Shown here: positions 1 to 5,236 of the stretch, one piece after another
Layout: every line of letters begins with the position of its first letter
Position numbering within the stretch: position 1 is the first letter of the stretch
Assembly (NCBI GenBank): GCA_963169295.1
Contig: CAUJDD010000088.1
Location: 1 to 8,570 of the forward strand
Source: UBA4416 sp020846025
GTDB taxonomy: Bacteria > Bacteroidota > Bacteroidia > B-17B0 > Aurantibacillaceae
Reading direction: 5' to 3'
Length of the DNA: 8,570 nt
Translations under genes and position numbers: made by a program
The notes under the pieces: generated by a model
What the model saw: only the letters and a program-made list of their open reading frames with translations
What the model was told of the DNA's origin: nothing
The model's database searches: none

Positions 1-129
1 CTATCACTTCAACAAACTATGGAATTTATTGAACGAAATAAAGAACGAATGTCTTTTGGTGAAAATTGGGAAGAAGGATTAAAAGAATTTTGGTCTAAAA
101 ATCCTGATGGGGTGATTGAGTTTGGGTAA
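1..129 (+). CDS. C-terminal fragment of an unidentified protein (5' end outside window)
   Basis: An open frame runs from the first base to a TAA at 127-129 and gives 42 residues ending in SKNPDGVIEFG. The segment is charged and rich in Glu and Lys (ERNKERMSFGENWEEGLKEF), with coding-like composition and the same orientation as all following genes. The start lies upstream of the window, so length and family cannot be judged, and I do not recognise it. Its stop sits inside the left arm of the inverted repeat that fills the next gap. It is probably the end of the first cassette-like unit in the left part of the window. Confidence 0.55.
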   Translation, partial: LSLQQTMEFIERNKERMSFGENWEEGLKEFWSKNPDGVIEFG

Positions 130-186
130 TTGTTGCTAACGGCATAGGGCTTGGTTCACAAGGGTATCAAATTTTAACAACAATTA
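127..186. repeat. Inverted repeat spanning the first intergenic gap
   Basis: TAATTGTTG (127-135) and CAACAATTA (178-186) are a perfect 9-bp inverted pair that encloses almost the whole gap. The left arm overlaps the TAA stop of the upstream gene, and the right arm ends 2 nt before the ATG at 189. A CTAACGG string lies just inside the left arm, but there is no matching GTTA on the right, so it does not fit the attC-like layout seen at 1375-2448. It could be a terminator-like hairpin or a decayed recombination site; there is no T tract. Confidence 0.4.
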
Positions 187-188
187 AA

Positions 189-491
189 ATGAAAAATTTA
201 TTTACAGAACAAGAACTTCAATGTGGAATGTTCTTAGTTAAAAACAACGCTGGGAAGCCTTTTAAAGATTTAAGTTTTGCAAGAACAGTAACTTTTAAAG
301 TTGGTTTTTCTCACGATGGAGAATTGAAATACGGTTTATCGTCTGTATTAACCGATGGTTTTTATGTAGGAGTAGCTAATTCTTTAAAAGAATTGGCAAC
401 ATACTTAAACAATGATGAGCAAGGTTATAGACCGCTTACAAAAGACGAGTTGCTTCAATTAGTCAGTTCGTCAACGCAAGGGTTTTATTAG
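189..491 (+). CDS. Hypothetical protein, 100 aa
   Basis: This complete small ORF starts at ATG 189 (MKNLFTEQELQ) and ends in TAG. I do not recognise the family. The protein looks soluble, with no signal peptide or membrane segment. It alternates beta-like stretches (TVTFKVGFSHDGELKYG, GFYVGVANS) with a helical C-terminus (KELATYLNN, LTKDELLQLV). It is a single gene bounded by structured gaps on both sides, with no operon partner, which is typical of a mobile gene cassette. No Shine-Dalgarno is obvious; an A-rich leader precedes the start, as is common in Bacteroidota. Confidence 0.6.
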   Translation: MKNLFTEQELQCGMFLVKNNAGKPFKDLSFARTVTFKVGFSHDGELKYGLSSVLTDGFYVGVANSLKELATYLNNDEQGYRPLTKDELLQLVSSSTQGFY

Positions 492-579
492 CCTAACCGC
501 TAACTCGCTTTTTTGCGGCTTGGCGAAGTGGCTGAACCCGAAGCTAAATAGAATTACTAAACTTTAAATTTGAAAACAA
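491..579 (+). other. Structured intergenic spacer with 20-nt repeat copy 1
   Basis: This gap begins with GCCTAAC (491-497), which matches the attC R'' consensus RYYYAAC, directly after the stop of the preceding gene. It contains TTTTGCGGCTTGGCGAAGTG at 511-530, repeated exactly at 1771-1790 in another gap. Unlike the gap at 1766-1856, it has no complementary right arm and no terminal GTTA, so as an attC-like site it is at best a degenerate half. The rest (540-579) is AT-rich leader to the methyltransferase gene. Confidence 0.4.
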
Positions 580-1365
580 ATGATTGGTAGAATTAATGAA
601 CAGCAATCTTGCCAAACGAGTGTTATGGTTAGTGCGGTTGATAACCTTGAACTCCTTTTGTCGCAACCTGATGAAAGTGTAGATTTGATTTACTGCGATA
701 TTCTTTATGGAACTGGTAGAAACTTCGGGGATTACCAAGACTTAAAACCGATTAGAAGCGAAATTGAAAGCCACTATCTACCACGACTTATTGAAATGAA
801 ACGAGTGTTAAAACAAAACGGCACAATATACTTGCAGATGGATTTGAGAATTGTGCATTGGATAAGGGTAATTATGGATGATATTTTTGGCTACGAAAAT
901 TTTAGGAATCAAATTGTGGTTAAGTTCAATATAGGTGGTAGGGGTAAACGAGAATTTGCAAAAAAACACGATTACATAATTGTTTACACTAAGTCTGATA
1001 TTTTCACTTTTAATGATAAAGACATACGAATACCATATCGTTCTGTTGTCAGCAAAAAGCAAGATAGACCGAACATAACTGCTGAAAAATTAGCATTAGG
1101 AACTGTACCGACAAATGTTTGGGATGATATTCCAAGTGGATTAAAAGTAAAAAAGGCAACCGACTATCCTACTGAGAAGCATAAGAAAATAATTGAACGA
1201 TGTGTTTTGGCAAGTTCAGACGAAGGAGATACTGTTGCTGATTATTATTTAGGTAGTGGCACAACCGCAGTAGTTTGTAAAGAACTGAACCGAAATTTTA
1301 TAGGTTGCGACATCAATCCAAAGGCTATTGAAATCACAAATGCTCGTTTAGATGCAGTTTCGTAG
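580..1365 (+). CDS. Site-specific DNA methyltransferase, beta-class (adenine or N4-cytosine type)
   Basis: This 261-aa protein has the motif order of beta-class amino-methyltransferases. The catalytic motif IV comes first (DLIYCDILYGTG, residues 35-46) and the SAM-binding motif I is near the C-terminus (DYYLGSGTTAVV, 221-232, followed by FIGCDINPKAIE). Between them is the family's YPTEKHKKIIERCV segment (197-210). Such enzymes transfer a methyl group from S-adenosylmethionine to the exocyclic amine of adenine or cytosine. Motif IV reads DILY rather than the usual DPPY or DPPF, so activity is not assured. The start is the only good ATG after an A-rich leader (ttgaaaacaaATG). No restriction endonuclease gene is adjacent, so it may be an orphan methyltransferase carried on a cassette-like unit. 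The target sequence cannot be read from the protein. Confidence 0.85.
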   Translation: MIGRINEQQSCQTSVMVSAVDNLELLLSQPDESVDLIYCDILYGTGRNFGDYQDLKPIRSEIESHYLPRLIEMKRVLKQNGTIYLQMDLRIVHWIRVIMDDIFGYENFRNQIVVKFNIGGRGKREFAKKHDYIIVYTKSDIFTFNDKDIRIPYRSVVSKKQDRPNITAEKLALGTVPTNVWDDIPSGLKVKKATDYPTEKHKKIIERCVLASSDEGDTVADYYLGSGTTAVVCKELNRNFIGCDINPKAIEITNARLDAVS

Positions 1366-1374
1366 CCTTGCACA

Positions 1375-1438
1375 TAACGCTGGCTAACCTGCACACCGCA
1401 ACGATTAGGAAGCGGTTGACAGGTAAGCATTGTTAGCC
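1375..1438 (+). other. attC-like recombination site candidate 1
   Basis: This gap folds as TAAC (1375-1378), an 8-nt spacer, ACCTG (1387-1391), CAC, ACCGC (1395-1399), a 12-nt loop, GCGGT (1412-1416), TGA, CAGGT (1420-1424), a 7-nt spacer, then GTTAGCC (1432-1438). Each stem block pairs perfectly with its partner, and the spacers on both sides are nearly equal. This is the R''-L''-loop-L'-R' plan of integron attC sites. GGCTAAC (1382-1388) is also an exact complement of the terminal GTTAGCC. R' departs slightly from the consensus GTTRRRY. The attC call is inference; the inverted-repeat structure is directly visible. Confidence 0.5.
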
Positions 1439-1468
1439 GAATTTCATACTTTTAAAAATAACACCAAT

Positions 1469-1768
1469 ATGCACGAGAAAATAAACTGGAGGCCCGCCTC
1501 CGAAAAACCAGAAACACTTGGCATTGAAGTTCTAATGAATATTTTTGGTAAAAGATGGCATTGCAGTGCTAAACTTTGCGTGATCTACCGAAACCGAGAA
1601 TCTGGAACATGCTTGATTGGCGGCGCGGTGTATTACAAGGCTATTGATTCTGATAAATCAATGTGGCGCGTGTTGCACTATAGCGACAACACATTGAATG
1701 ATTTTGAAACAGACGACGATAAATCAGAGTTTCAGGTCATCGAATGGGCTTATACTAATGTCGGCTAA
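1469..1768 (+). CDS. Small hypothetical protein, DUF551-like N-terminus
   Basis: I choose ATG 1469 (MHEKINWRPASEKPE), which follows the A-rich leader aataacaccaat. The frame is open further upstream to a TTG at 1430, but that start lies inside the attC-like element, so it is unlikely. The product is 99 aa. Its start, W-R-P-A-S-E-K-P-E followed by a Val-Leu strand, resembles the opening of DUF551-type small proteins common in phages and mobile elements. The rest (IGGAVYYKAIDSDKSMWRV, FQVIEWAYTNVG) is consistent with a small beta-rich fold. No catalytic residues are recognised. The gene is the sole content between two attC-like sites, so it looks like a complete cassette. Confidence 0.6.
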   Translation: MHEKINWRPASEKPETLGIEVLMNIFGKRWHCSAKLCVIYRNRESGTCLIGGAVYYKAIDSDKSMWRVLHYSDNTLNDFETDDDKSEFQVIEWAYTNVG

Positions 1769-1856
1769 CGTTTTGCGGCTTGGCGAAGTGCCGCTACTCG
1801 AAACTTAAATTTAAGCACTAACTATCCTGCGGCATTTTGCCAAGCCCGTGTTACGG
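1766..1856 (+). other. attC-like recombination site candidate 2, with 20-nt repeat copy 2
   Basis: TAAC (1766-1769, overlapping the upstream TAA stop) is followed by an 18-nt arm at 1777-1794. That arm pairs with 1829-1846 at 16 of 18 positions (GGCTTGGCGAAG... against ...TTTTGCCAAGCC). GTTACGG at 1850-1856 closes the structure. The 34-nt loop contains the 12-nt palindrome CTTAAATTTAAG (1804-1815). The stretch 1771-1790 repeats 511-530 exactly. The plan TAAC-arm-loop-arm-GTTA matches the sites at 1375 and 2396. The attC identity is inferred, because R' GTTACGG deviates from the consensus GTTRRRY. Confidence 0.5.
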
Positions 1857-1901
1857 GATAGTTTTAAAAACCTTTTAGGGTGGGCATTTAAAAACGAAAT
1901 A

Positions 1902-2360
1902 ATGATAATAGCAATTGATTTTGACGGAACTTGCGTAACACACGAATTTCCAAAAGTGGGCAAAGACATTGGTGCTGTGCCTGTATTAAAAGAGTTGGTT
2001 AAAAATAACCACCAATTAGTTTTGTTTACAATGCGAAGTGATATAGTTAATCCGACTGGTGAGGATAACGAATTGCACCTTGAAAGCGGAAACTATTTAA
2101 CTGATGCAATTGAATGGTTTAAACAAAACGAAATACCGCTTTATGGAATACAAACCAACCCGACACAGCACACTTGGACTACAAGCCCGAAAGCATACGC
2201 ACAACTTTACATTGATGATGCTGCTTTAGGTTGCCCACTTTTGGTTGATATTATAAAAGATAGTGACGAAAGTATTAAGCAAGTCGGCAGACCTTATGTT
2301 AATTGGGAGAAGGTAAAAGAAATGCTAATTGATAAAGGAATTATTGATGATGAGGACTAA
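1902..2360 (+). CDS. HAD-superfamily hydrolase, BT0820-like
   Basis: The product of 152 aa begins MIIAIDFDGTCVTHEF. D6 and D8 of DFDGT are the HAD nucleophile and acid/base aspartates. Motif II is LFTMRSD, and motif IV is YIDDAALG, preceded by a lysine (SPKAY). HAD enzymes hydrolyse phosphate esters through a phospho-aspartate with Mg2+. The compact length without a large cap, and the ending RPYVNWEKVKEML, match the small putative phosphatases typified by Bacteroides BT0820. The substrate is unknown. ATG 1902 places the nucleophile strand at the N-terminus as usual for the family; the frame extends to a GTG at 1848, but that lies within the attC-like site. It is the only gene between two such sites. 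Confidence 0.8.
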   Translation: MIIAIDFDGTCVTHEFPKVGKDIGAVPVLKELVKNNHQLVLFTMRSDIVNPTGEDNELHLESGNYLTDAIEWFKQNEIPLYGIQTNPTQHTWTTSPKAYAQLYIDDAALGCPLLVDIIKDSDESIKQVGRPYVNWEKVKEMLIDKGIIDDED

Positions 2361-2395
2361 CCCGTGCGGTGGGAAAAGGTTTTTAAAATTTCCCA

Positions 2396-2448
2396 TAACA
2401 AGTATTTTTACGAAGTTTCGCATAGAAATTTTCGTAAAAATGCAGTTA
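2396..2448 (+). other. attC-like or terminator hairpin, last of the array
   Basis: TAAC (2396-2399) and GTTA (2445-2448) flank a perfect 11-bp stem, ATTTTTACGAA (2404-2414) with TTCGTAAAAAT (2431-2441). An inner TTTC/GAAA stem (2416-2419 with 2425-2428) closes a GCATA loop. The layout is the same as at 1375 and 1766, although the stem sequence is AT-rich. Beyond it the DNA changes character, so this may be the terminal site of the cassette array. It could instead serve as a bidirectional transcription terminator, since the arms are A- and T-rich on both sides. Confidence 0.45.
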
Positions 2449-2452
2449 GTAC

Positions 2453-2484
2453 TTGACAGTTTTAAATAATATTCTTATTTTTTG
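2453..2484 (+). promoter_or_regulatory. Possible promoter for the PD-(D/E)XK gene
   Basis: TTGACA (2453-2458) is separated by 17 nt from TATTTT (2476-2481), a sigma70-like arrangement. The same downstream block, TATTTTTTG (2476-2484), is one base longer than the Bacteroidota -7 consensus TAnnTTTG. It lies 40 nt upstream of the ATG at 2524, which is preceded by an unusually clear Shine-Dalgarno (GGAG at 2518-2521). AT-rich DNA makes chance matches easy. Confidence 0.35.
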
Positions 2485-2523
2485 TAGAAAAAAAAATATG
2501 AATAATAAGAAAAAAAAGGAGAA

Positions 2524-2934
2524 ATGGGTGAAAGAATTGCTATAGGAGAATTAGCTAAATTTGGTATTGATATTATGTTACCCATGACAGATAATTTGCC
2601 ATTTGATTTTGTGATTTTTTATAAAAACAAGTTTTTTAAATGTCAAGTAAAATCAAGCTTTAAAAAAGCCAAACATTCACAGGGAAGTATTTTTTTCGAT
2701 TTAACATCAAATAATTGGTATTCTAAAACAACTAAGTCTTATTCTCAAGAAGAAGTAGATATTTTTATTTTATGCGACGGTAACAGTATTTATTTATTTA
2801 AATATGATGAACTGATAAACAAACAAAGCATAACTATAAGAATGGACACTCCTAATAATAATCAAAATAAAAATATTAATTATGCCAATTTATTTATCAT
2901 ATCTAACGATAGGTTAAATCATATATTTTCTTAG
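2524..2934 (+). CDS. PD-(D/E)XK nuclease-like protein (I-Ssp6803I-type family)
   Basis: This 136-aa protein begins MGERIAIGELAKFGIDIMLPM. It has an acidic strand FDFVIFYKN and then FKCQVKSSFKK, giving the D...QVK core of PD-(D/E)XK nucleases. The IGELAKFG opening, a conserved Pro before the acidic strand, QVKSS, and a late VDIFILCDG strand match the compact family that includes the group I intron homing endonuclease I-Ssp6803I and many free-standing relatives. Those enzymes cut double-stranded DNA, often tRNA genes. The start is fixed by GGAG two nt upstream and an in-frame TAA at 2506-2508. The C-terminus is Asn-rich. Its stop is only 9 nt before a tRNA T-arm, which suggests insertion into a tRNA locus. 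The nuclease family is likely; homing activity is inference. Confidence 0.65.
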   Translation: MGERIAIGELAKFGIDIMLPMTDNLPFDFVIFYKNKFFKCQVKSSFKKAKHSQGSIFFDLTSNNWYSKTTKSYSQEEVDIFILCDGNSIYLFKYDELINKQSITIRMDTPNNNQNKNINYANLFIISNDRLNHIFS

Positions 2935-2943
2935 GGAAGGGTA

Positions 2944-2968
2944 GATGGTTCGAGGCCATCCGGGGGAA
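2944..2968 (+). pseudogene. tRNA 3' fragment (T-arm plus acceptor strand)
   Basis: GATGG-TTCGAGG-CCATC (2944-2960) is a perfect 5-bp T-stem with a canonical 7-nt T-loop, matching the box B consensus GGTTCRANNCC. It is followed by a 7-nt acceptor strand CGGGGGA and a discriminator A (2968). I find no matching 5' acceptor (TCCCCCG), D-arm or anticodon arm upstream; the preceding 400 nt code for the nuclease. It therefore appears to be an orphan 3' end, from an insertion, an attachment site, or a disrupted tRNA. The trailer CACTAAAT (2971-2978) also occurs at the 3' end of the intact tRNA-Tyr (4505-4512). Confidence 0.5.
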
Positions 2969-2990
2969 CTCACTAAATTAAAAACAAAAA

Positions 2991-3509
2991 ATGAAACAAA
3001 TTAGACAAGGCGTATTTGAAACAAACAGTTCAAGTACTCATAGTATTTGTATTGCCAAAGATGTAGAAATCGTATTACCTAAGCATTTATCTTTCAATTT
3101 TGGAGAGTTTGGTTGGGAAAGAAATACCTTATATTCTACTGGAGAAAAAGCAGATTATTTGTACACAGGATTGATTACAAATGGTCGAAAAGAAGATGCT
3201 GACAAAATTGTACAATTCCTAATAAATAAAGGAATTGAAGTTACTGTTGAACAACCTATTTATCAAACGAGAAGTTATACAAATTCTGAAGGTAAATTGG
3301 TAGAATATGAATACTGTGAAAACGGTGGATACATAGATCATTCGGGTGATTTAGTTGACTTTCTGAATGCAGTTTGTGAAGATGAAAGTAAACTATTAAG
3401 TTATTTATTTTCAGGTTTAAGTTTCATTATCACTGGCAATGATAACGATGATTACGATGTAGATATTTCTGTCTCATATCCGCATGACGAATATTATAAA
3501 GGAAACTAA
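2991..3509 (+). CDS. Conserved phage protein with FETNSSSTHS signature, function unknown
   Basis: This 172-aa protein begins MKQIRQGVFETNSSSTHSIC. The R-x-G-V-F-E-T-N-S-S-S-T-H-S block is a signature I recognise from uncharacterised proteins of phages and some bacteria, always near the N-terminus. The remainder has no motif I can name. It includes a helical segment (EDADKIVQFLINKG), an aromatic-rich middle (QPIYQTRSYTNSEGKLVEYEYCENGGY) and an acidic C-terminus (TGNDNDDYDVDISVSYPHDEYY). It looks cytoplasmic, with no signal peptide. The stop overlaps the start of the radical SAM gene (TAATG, 3507-3511), so the two are translationally coupled and probably work together. No strong Shine-Dalgarno precedes it; the leader is aaaaacaaaaaATG. 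Confidence 0.75.
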   Translation: MKQIRQGVFETNSSSTHSICIAKDVEIVLPKHLSFNFGEFGWERNTLYSTGEKADYLYTGLITNGRKEDADKIVQFLINKGIEVTVEQPIYQTRSYTNSEGKLVEYEYCENGGYIDHSGDLVDFLNAVCEDESKLLSYLFSGLSFIITGNDNDDYDVDISVSYPHDEYYKGN

Positions 3510-4402
3510 TGGAACAAATTGCTAAATATCAAAATGGTAACACAACAGTTACTATAATGACTGATGGCACTAAAATTAGGGAGTATGAAAATGCTCCCGA
3601 AATTTTACATCCCGAAAGCATTGATGTAAAAATTACAAACTATTGTGATATGGGATGTTTGTATTGCCATGAAAGCTCAACTACAAAAGGAAAGCATGGA
3701 GATTTAACCAAATTACTTGAGGTAATTTCAGAACTGCCAGCAGGTGTTGAACTTGCTATTGGTGGTGGAAATCCATTATCTCATCCAGATTTGATTGAAT
3801 TTTTGCAGGTTTTAAAAACAAGAGGTATCATTGCAAATATTACAGTTAATCAAGGGCATCTAAAAACATACCAAGATATGCTTGTATATCTAATTAAAGA
3901 TGAACTTGTAAAAGGAGTAGGTATTTCGATTACAAACAATAATTTTAATTACATCAAACCTCTTTTAGAAATTACAGATAACGTTGTTTATCATATAATT
4001 GCAGGTGTAAATAAAATTGATGTTTTGAATAAGTTAATTTCTTTAGGAAACTGTAAAGTTCTTATTCTTGGTTACAAAACTTTTGGTTTTGGCATCAACT
4101 ATTATTCAAAAGAGGTTTTGGATAATATTAAAAGTTGGTATAAGTATTTGCCAAAGTATATAGGACAATGTACTATAAGTTTTGATAACCTTGCAATAGA
4201 ACAGTTAAAAGTAAAAAGATTGTTCACTTACGAAGGATGGAATAAGTTCTACATGGGTGATGATTTTTGCTTTACAATGTACATCGATGCTGTTAATCAG
4301 CAATACGCACCGACAAGTAGAAGTAATGAAAGAGAGTCTTTTGCAGATTACTCTTTATTAGATTATTTTAAGACAAAAAGAGTTGTCACAAATATTTACT
4401 AA
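3509..4402 (+). CDS. Radical SAM enzyme
   Basis: The 297-aa product has the radical SAM cluster motif CxxxCxxC as CDMGCLYC (C46, C50, C53), preceded by the strand IDVKITNY. The SAM-binding glycine motif follows as IGGGNPLSHPDL (residues 84-95). Such enzymes bind a [4Fe-4S] cluster and cleave SAM to a 5'-deoxyadenosyl radical. The C-terminal half has only scattered cysteines (QCTIS, DFCFTM), so there is no complete SPASM or twitch cluster domain. It is not QueE-like, because that family has a different cysteine spacing. The substrate is unknown. Its ATG overlaps the stop of the FETNSSSTHS gene, so that protein is the obvious candidate partner or substrate (inference). The stop lies in the loop of an 11-bp palindrome that probably ends or processes the transcript. 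Confidence 0.88.
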   Translation: MEQIAKYQNGNTTVTIMTDGTKIREYENAPEILHPESIDVKITNYCDMGCLYCHESSTTKGKHGDLTKLLEVISELPAGVELAIGGGNPLSHPDLIEFLQVLKTRGIIANITVNQGHLKTYQDMLVYLIKDELVKGVGISITNNNFNYIKPLLEITDNVVYHIIAGVNKIDVLNKLISLGNCKVLILGYKTFGFGINYYSKEVLDNIKSWYKYLPKYIGQCTISFDNLAIEQLKVKRLFTYEGWNKFYMGDDFCFTMYIDAVNQQYAPTSRSNERESFADYSLLDYFKTKRVVTNIY

Positions 4403-4413
4403 ATTTGTGACAA
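4383..4413 (+). terminator. 11-bp perfect palindrome over the rSAM stop codon
   Basis: TTGTCACAAAT (4383-4393) and ATTTGTGACAA (4403-4413) form a perfect 11-bp stem with a 9-nt loop that holds the TAA stop of the radical SAM gene. Only a short T run follows (TTT), so it is a weak intrinsic terminator. It may instead be an RNA-processing hairpin just 5' of the tRNA at 4418, or a protein-binding palindrome. Confidence 0.55.
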
Positions 4414-4417
4414 TTTA

Positions 4418-4506
4418 GCCGACGATGCAGATATGGTTCTTCTGCGGCAGACTGTAAATCTGTTCCCACAGGGTAAAGATTGTAGGTTCGACTCCTACCG
4501 GCGGCA
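4418..4506 (+). tRNA. tRNA-Tyr (GTA)
   Basis: A complete 89-nt type II tRNA can be folded by eye. The acceptor GCCGACG pairs with CGGCGGC (4499-4505) with one A-G mismatch at pair 5-68. The D-stem is GCAG/CTGC with GG in the loop. The anticodon stem is GCAGA/TCTGT, closing a CTGTAAA loop with anticodon GTA at 4454-4456. The variable arm is long, with a CCC/GGG stem (4465-4467 with 4471-4473), as expected for bacterial tRNA-Tyr. The T-arm is GTAGG-TTCGACT-CCTAC, and the discriminator is A. CCA is not encoded. A terminator hairpin follows. It may supplement host tRNA for the Tyr-rich phage genes. Confidence 0.93.
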
Positions 4507-4516
4507 CTAAATCTAA

Positions 4517-4540
4517 AGGTTGATTATCAACCTATTTTTT
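4517..4540 (+). terminator. Rho-independent terminator after tRNA-Tyr
   Basis: AGGTTGA (4517-4523) pairs with TCAACCT (4527-4533) around a TTA loop. It is followed by A and six T residues (4535-4540), a textbook intrinsic terminator. It separates the tRNA from the lysin gene, which starts at 4557 with little room for a promoter of its own. Confidence 0.75.
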
Positions 4541-4556
4541 AACTAAATAAAACATC

Positions 4557-5036
4557 ATGTATGTTAAAACGTTATTAATCTCATTGGCTTTTAACTTTAT
4601 AAACGAAAAGCCAGTAACTTATGTAGCCAACTTAGATGAAGTTGTAGTAACGGCAAAAGGTATCAAAAAAGAAGATGTTATCTTTCTTGCCAAAATTGTC
4701 CACAGTGAAGGTTCAATATCCAAAGAGGATTATCTTGCGATAGCTCACACAGTTATAGTTAGAATGAACTACAAAAAAGCAACAATTAAAGAAGTATGTA
4801 CTAAAAAACAATATAATGGTTTATATACTTCTAAATTTCACACAGACCCACCTAAAGAAGCCGTATGGGCAGCAACCCAAGCCCTTCTTGGAAATAGTTA
4901 CAATATCTATCCTCACAACCTGTATTATTTCCATAACTACAAAACATCGACAAATCGAAAGTGGGTTAATCATATTAGGAAATATAAATGGAGGGATATA
5001 GGTGACCATGAGTTTTGTTTAAATCATAAAATGTAA
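4557..5036 (+). CDS. SleB-like cell wall hydrolase (phage lysin)
   Basis: The 159-aa product matches the hydrolase-2/SleB fold, which cleaves peptidoglycan. The domain begins at FLAKIVHSEGSISKEDYLAI (E51 is the expected catalytic Glu). It continues through AIAHTVIVRMNYKKATIKEV, KKQYNGLYTS and AATQALLGNSYNIYPHNLYYFHN, and ends with IGDHEFC, where the family usually has IG.H.FY. A hydrophobic N-terminus (TLLISLAFNF, residues 5-14) may act as a signal or anchor. Between this and the domain lies LDEVVVTAKGIKKE (27-40), which closely resembles the TonB-box region of SusC-like outer-membrane transporters; see findings. The gene is followed after 5 nt by the first zinc-motif ORF. A role in host lysis or virion entry is inferred from the family. 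Confidence 0.75.
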   Translation: MYVKTLLISLAFNFINEKPVTYVANLDEVVVTAKGIKKEDVIFLAKIVHSEGSISKEDYLAIAHTVIVRMNYKKATIKEVCTKKQYNGLYTSKFHTDPPKEAVWAATQALLGNSYNIYPHNLYYFHNYKTSTNRKWVNHIRKYKWRDIGDHEFCLNHKM

Positions 5037-5041
5037 ATATA

Positions 5042-5236
5042 ATGGCTAAAGAACCATGTTCAGAATGTGGCGGTTCTGGAAGAGTAGAAGTCAATAGAGA
5101 CAGACATATCGAATCAACTACTTCGTGCCGTCATTGTAACGGCTCTGGTAACGAGCCTAAAAAATCACAAAATCAAATAACAGACAAAGATTTGTCTAAA
5201 ATGCTAAAAAGAAATGAAAGAAATACACGTCGATAA
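5042..5236 (+). CDS. Small zinc-ribbon protein with DnaJ-type CxxCxGxG repeats
   Basis: This 64-aa protein carries two CxxCxGxG units, CSECGGSG (residues 6-13) and CRHCNGSG. They are separated by about 15 charged residues, the spacing of one zinc-binding module of the DnaJ cysteine-rich domain. The tail is polar and basic (KDLSKMLKRNERNTRR). There is no J domain, so it is not a DnaJ; short phage proteins with this module are common but uncharacterised. The start is ATG 5042, 5 nt after the lysin stop. Its last 23 nt overlap the next ORF, so the small genes up to the polymerase form a tightly packed set. Confidence 0.65.
   Translation: MAKEPCSECGGSGRVEVNRDRHIESTTSCRHCNGSGNEPKKSQNQITDKDLSKMLKRNERNTRR

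Noticed and set aside
808..1062. Minus-strand ORF inside the methyltransferase gene
   Set aside because: It is a shadow of a confident + strand gene, with a low-complexity product and no recognisable domain. The same applies to the minus ORFs at 544-738, 1245-1430, 4821-5009, 5879-6091, 6177-6380 and 7700-7897.
1848..1901. GTG start at 1848 extending the HAD protein by 18 residues
   Set aside because: The extension is coded by the attC-like stem and leader. The HAD nucleophile strand normally begins right at the N-terminus, as it does from ATG 1902.
2498..2545. Short ORF MNNKKKKEKWVKELL before the nuclease gene
   Set aside because: It has only 15 residues, is Lys-rich from a poly-A tract, and overlaps the better-supported start at 2524. 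It may at most be a leader peptide.
4816..5001. Plus-strand 61-aa ORF inside the lysin gene
   Set aside because: It overlaps the catalytic domain of the SleB-like gene in another frame and encodes no recognisable protein.
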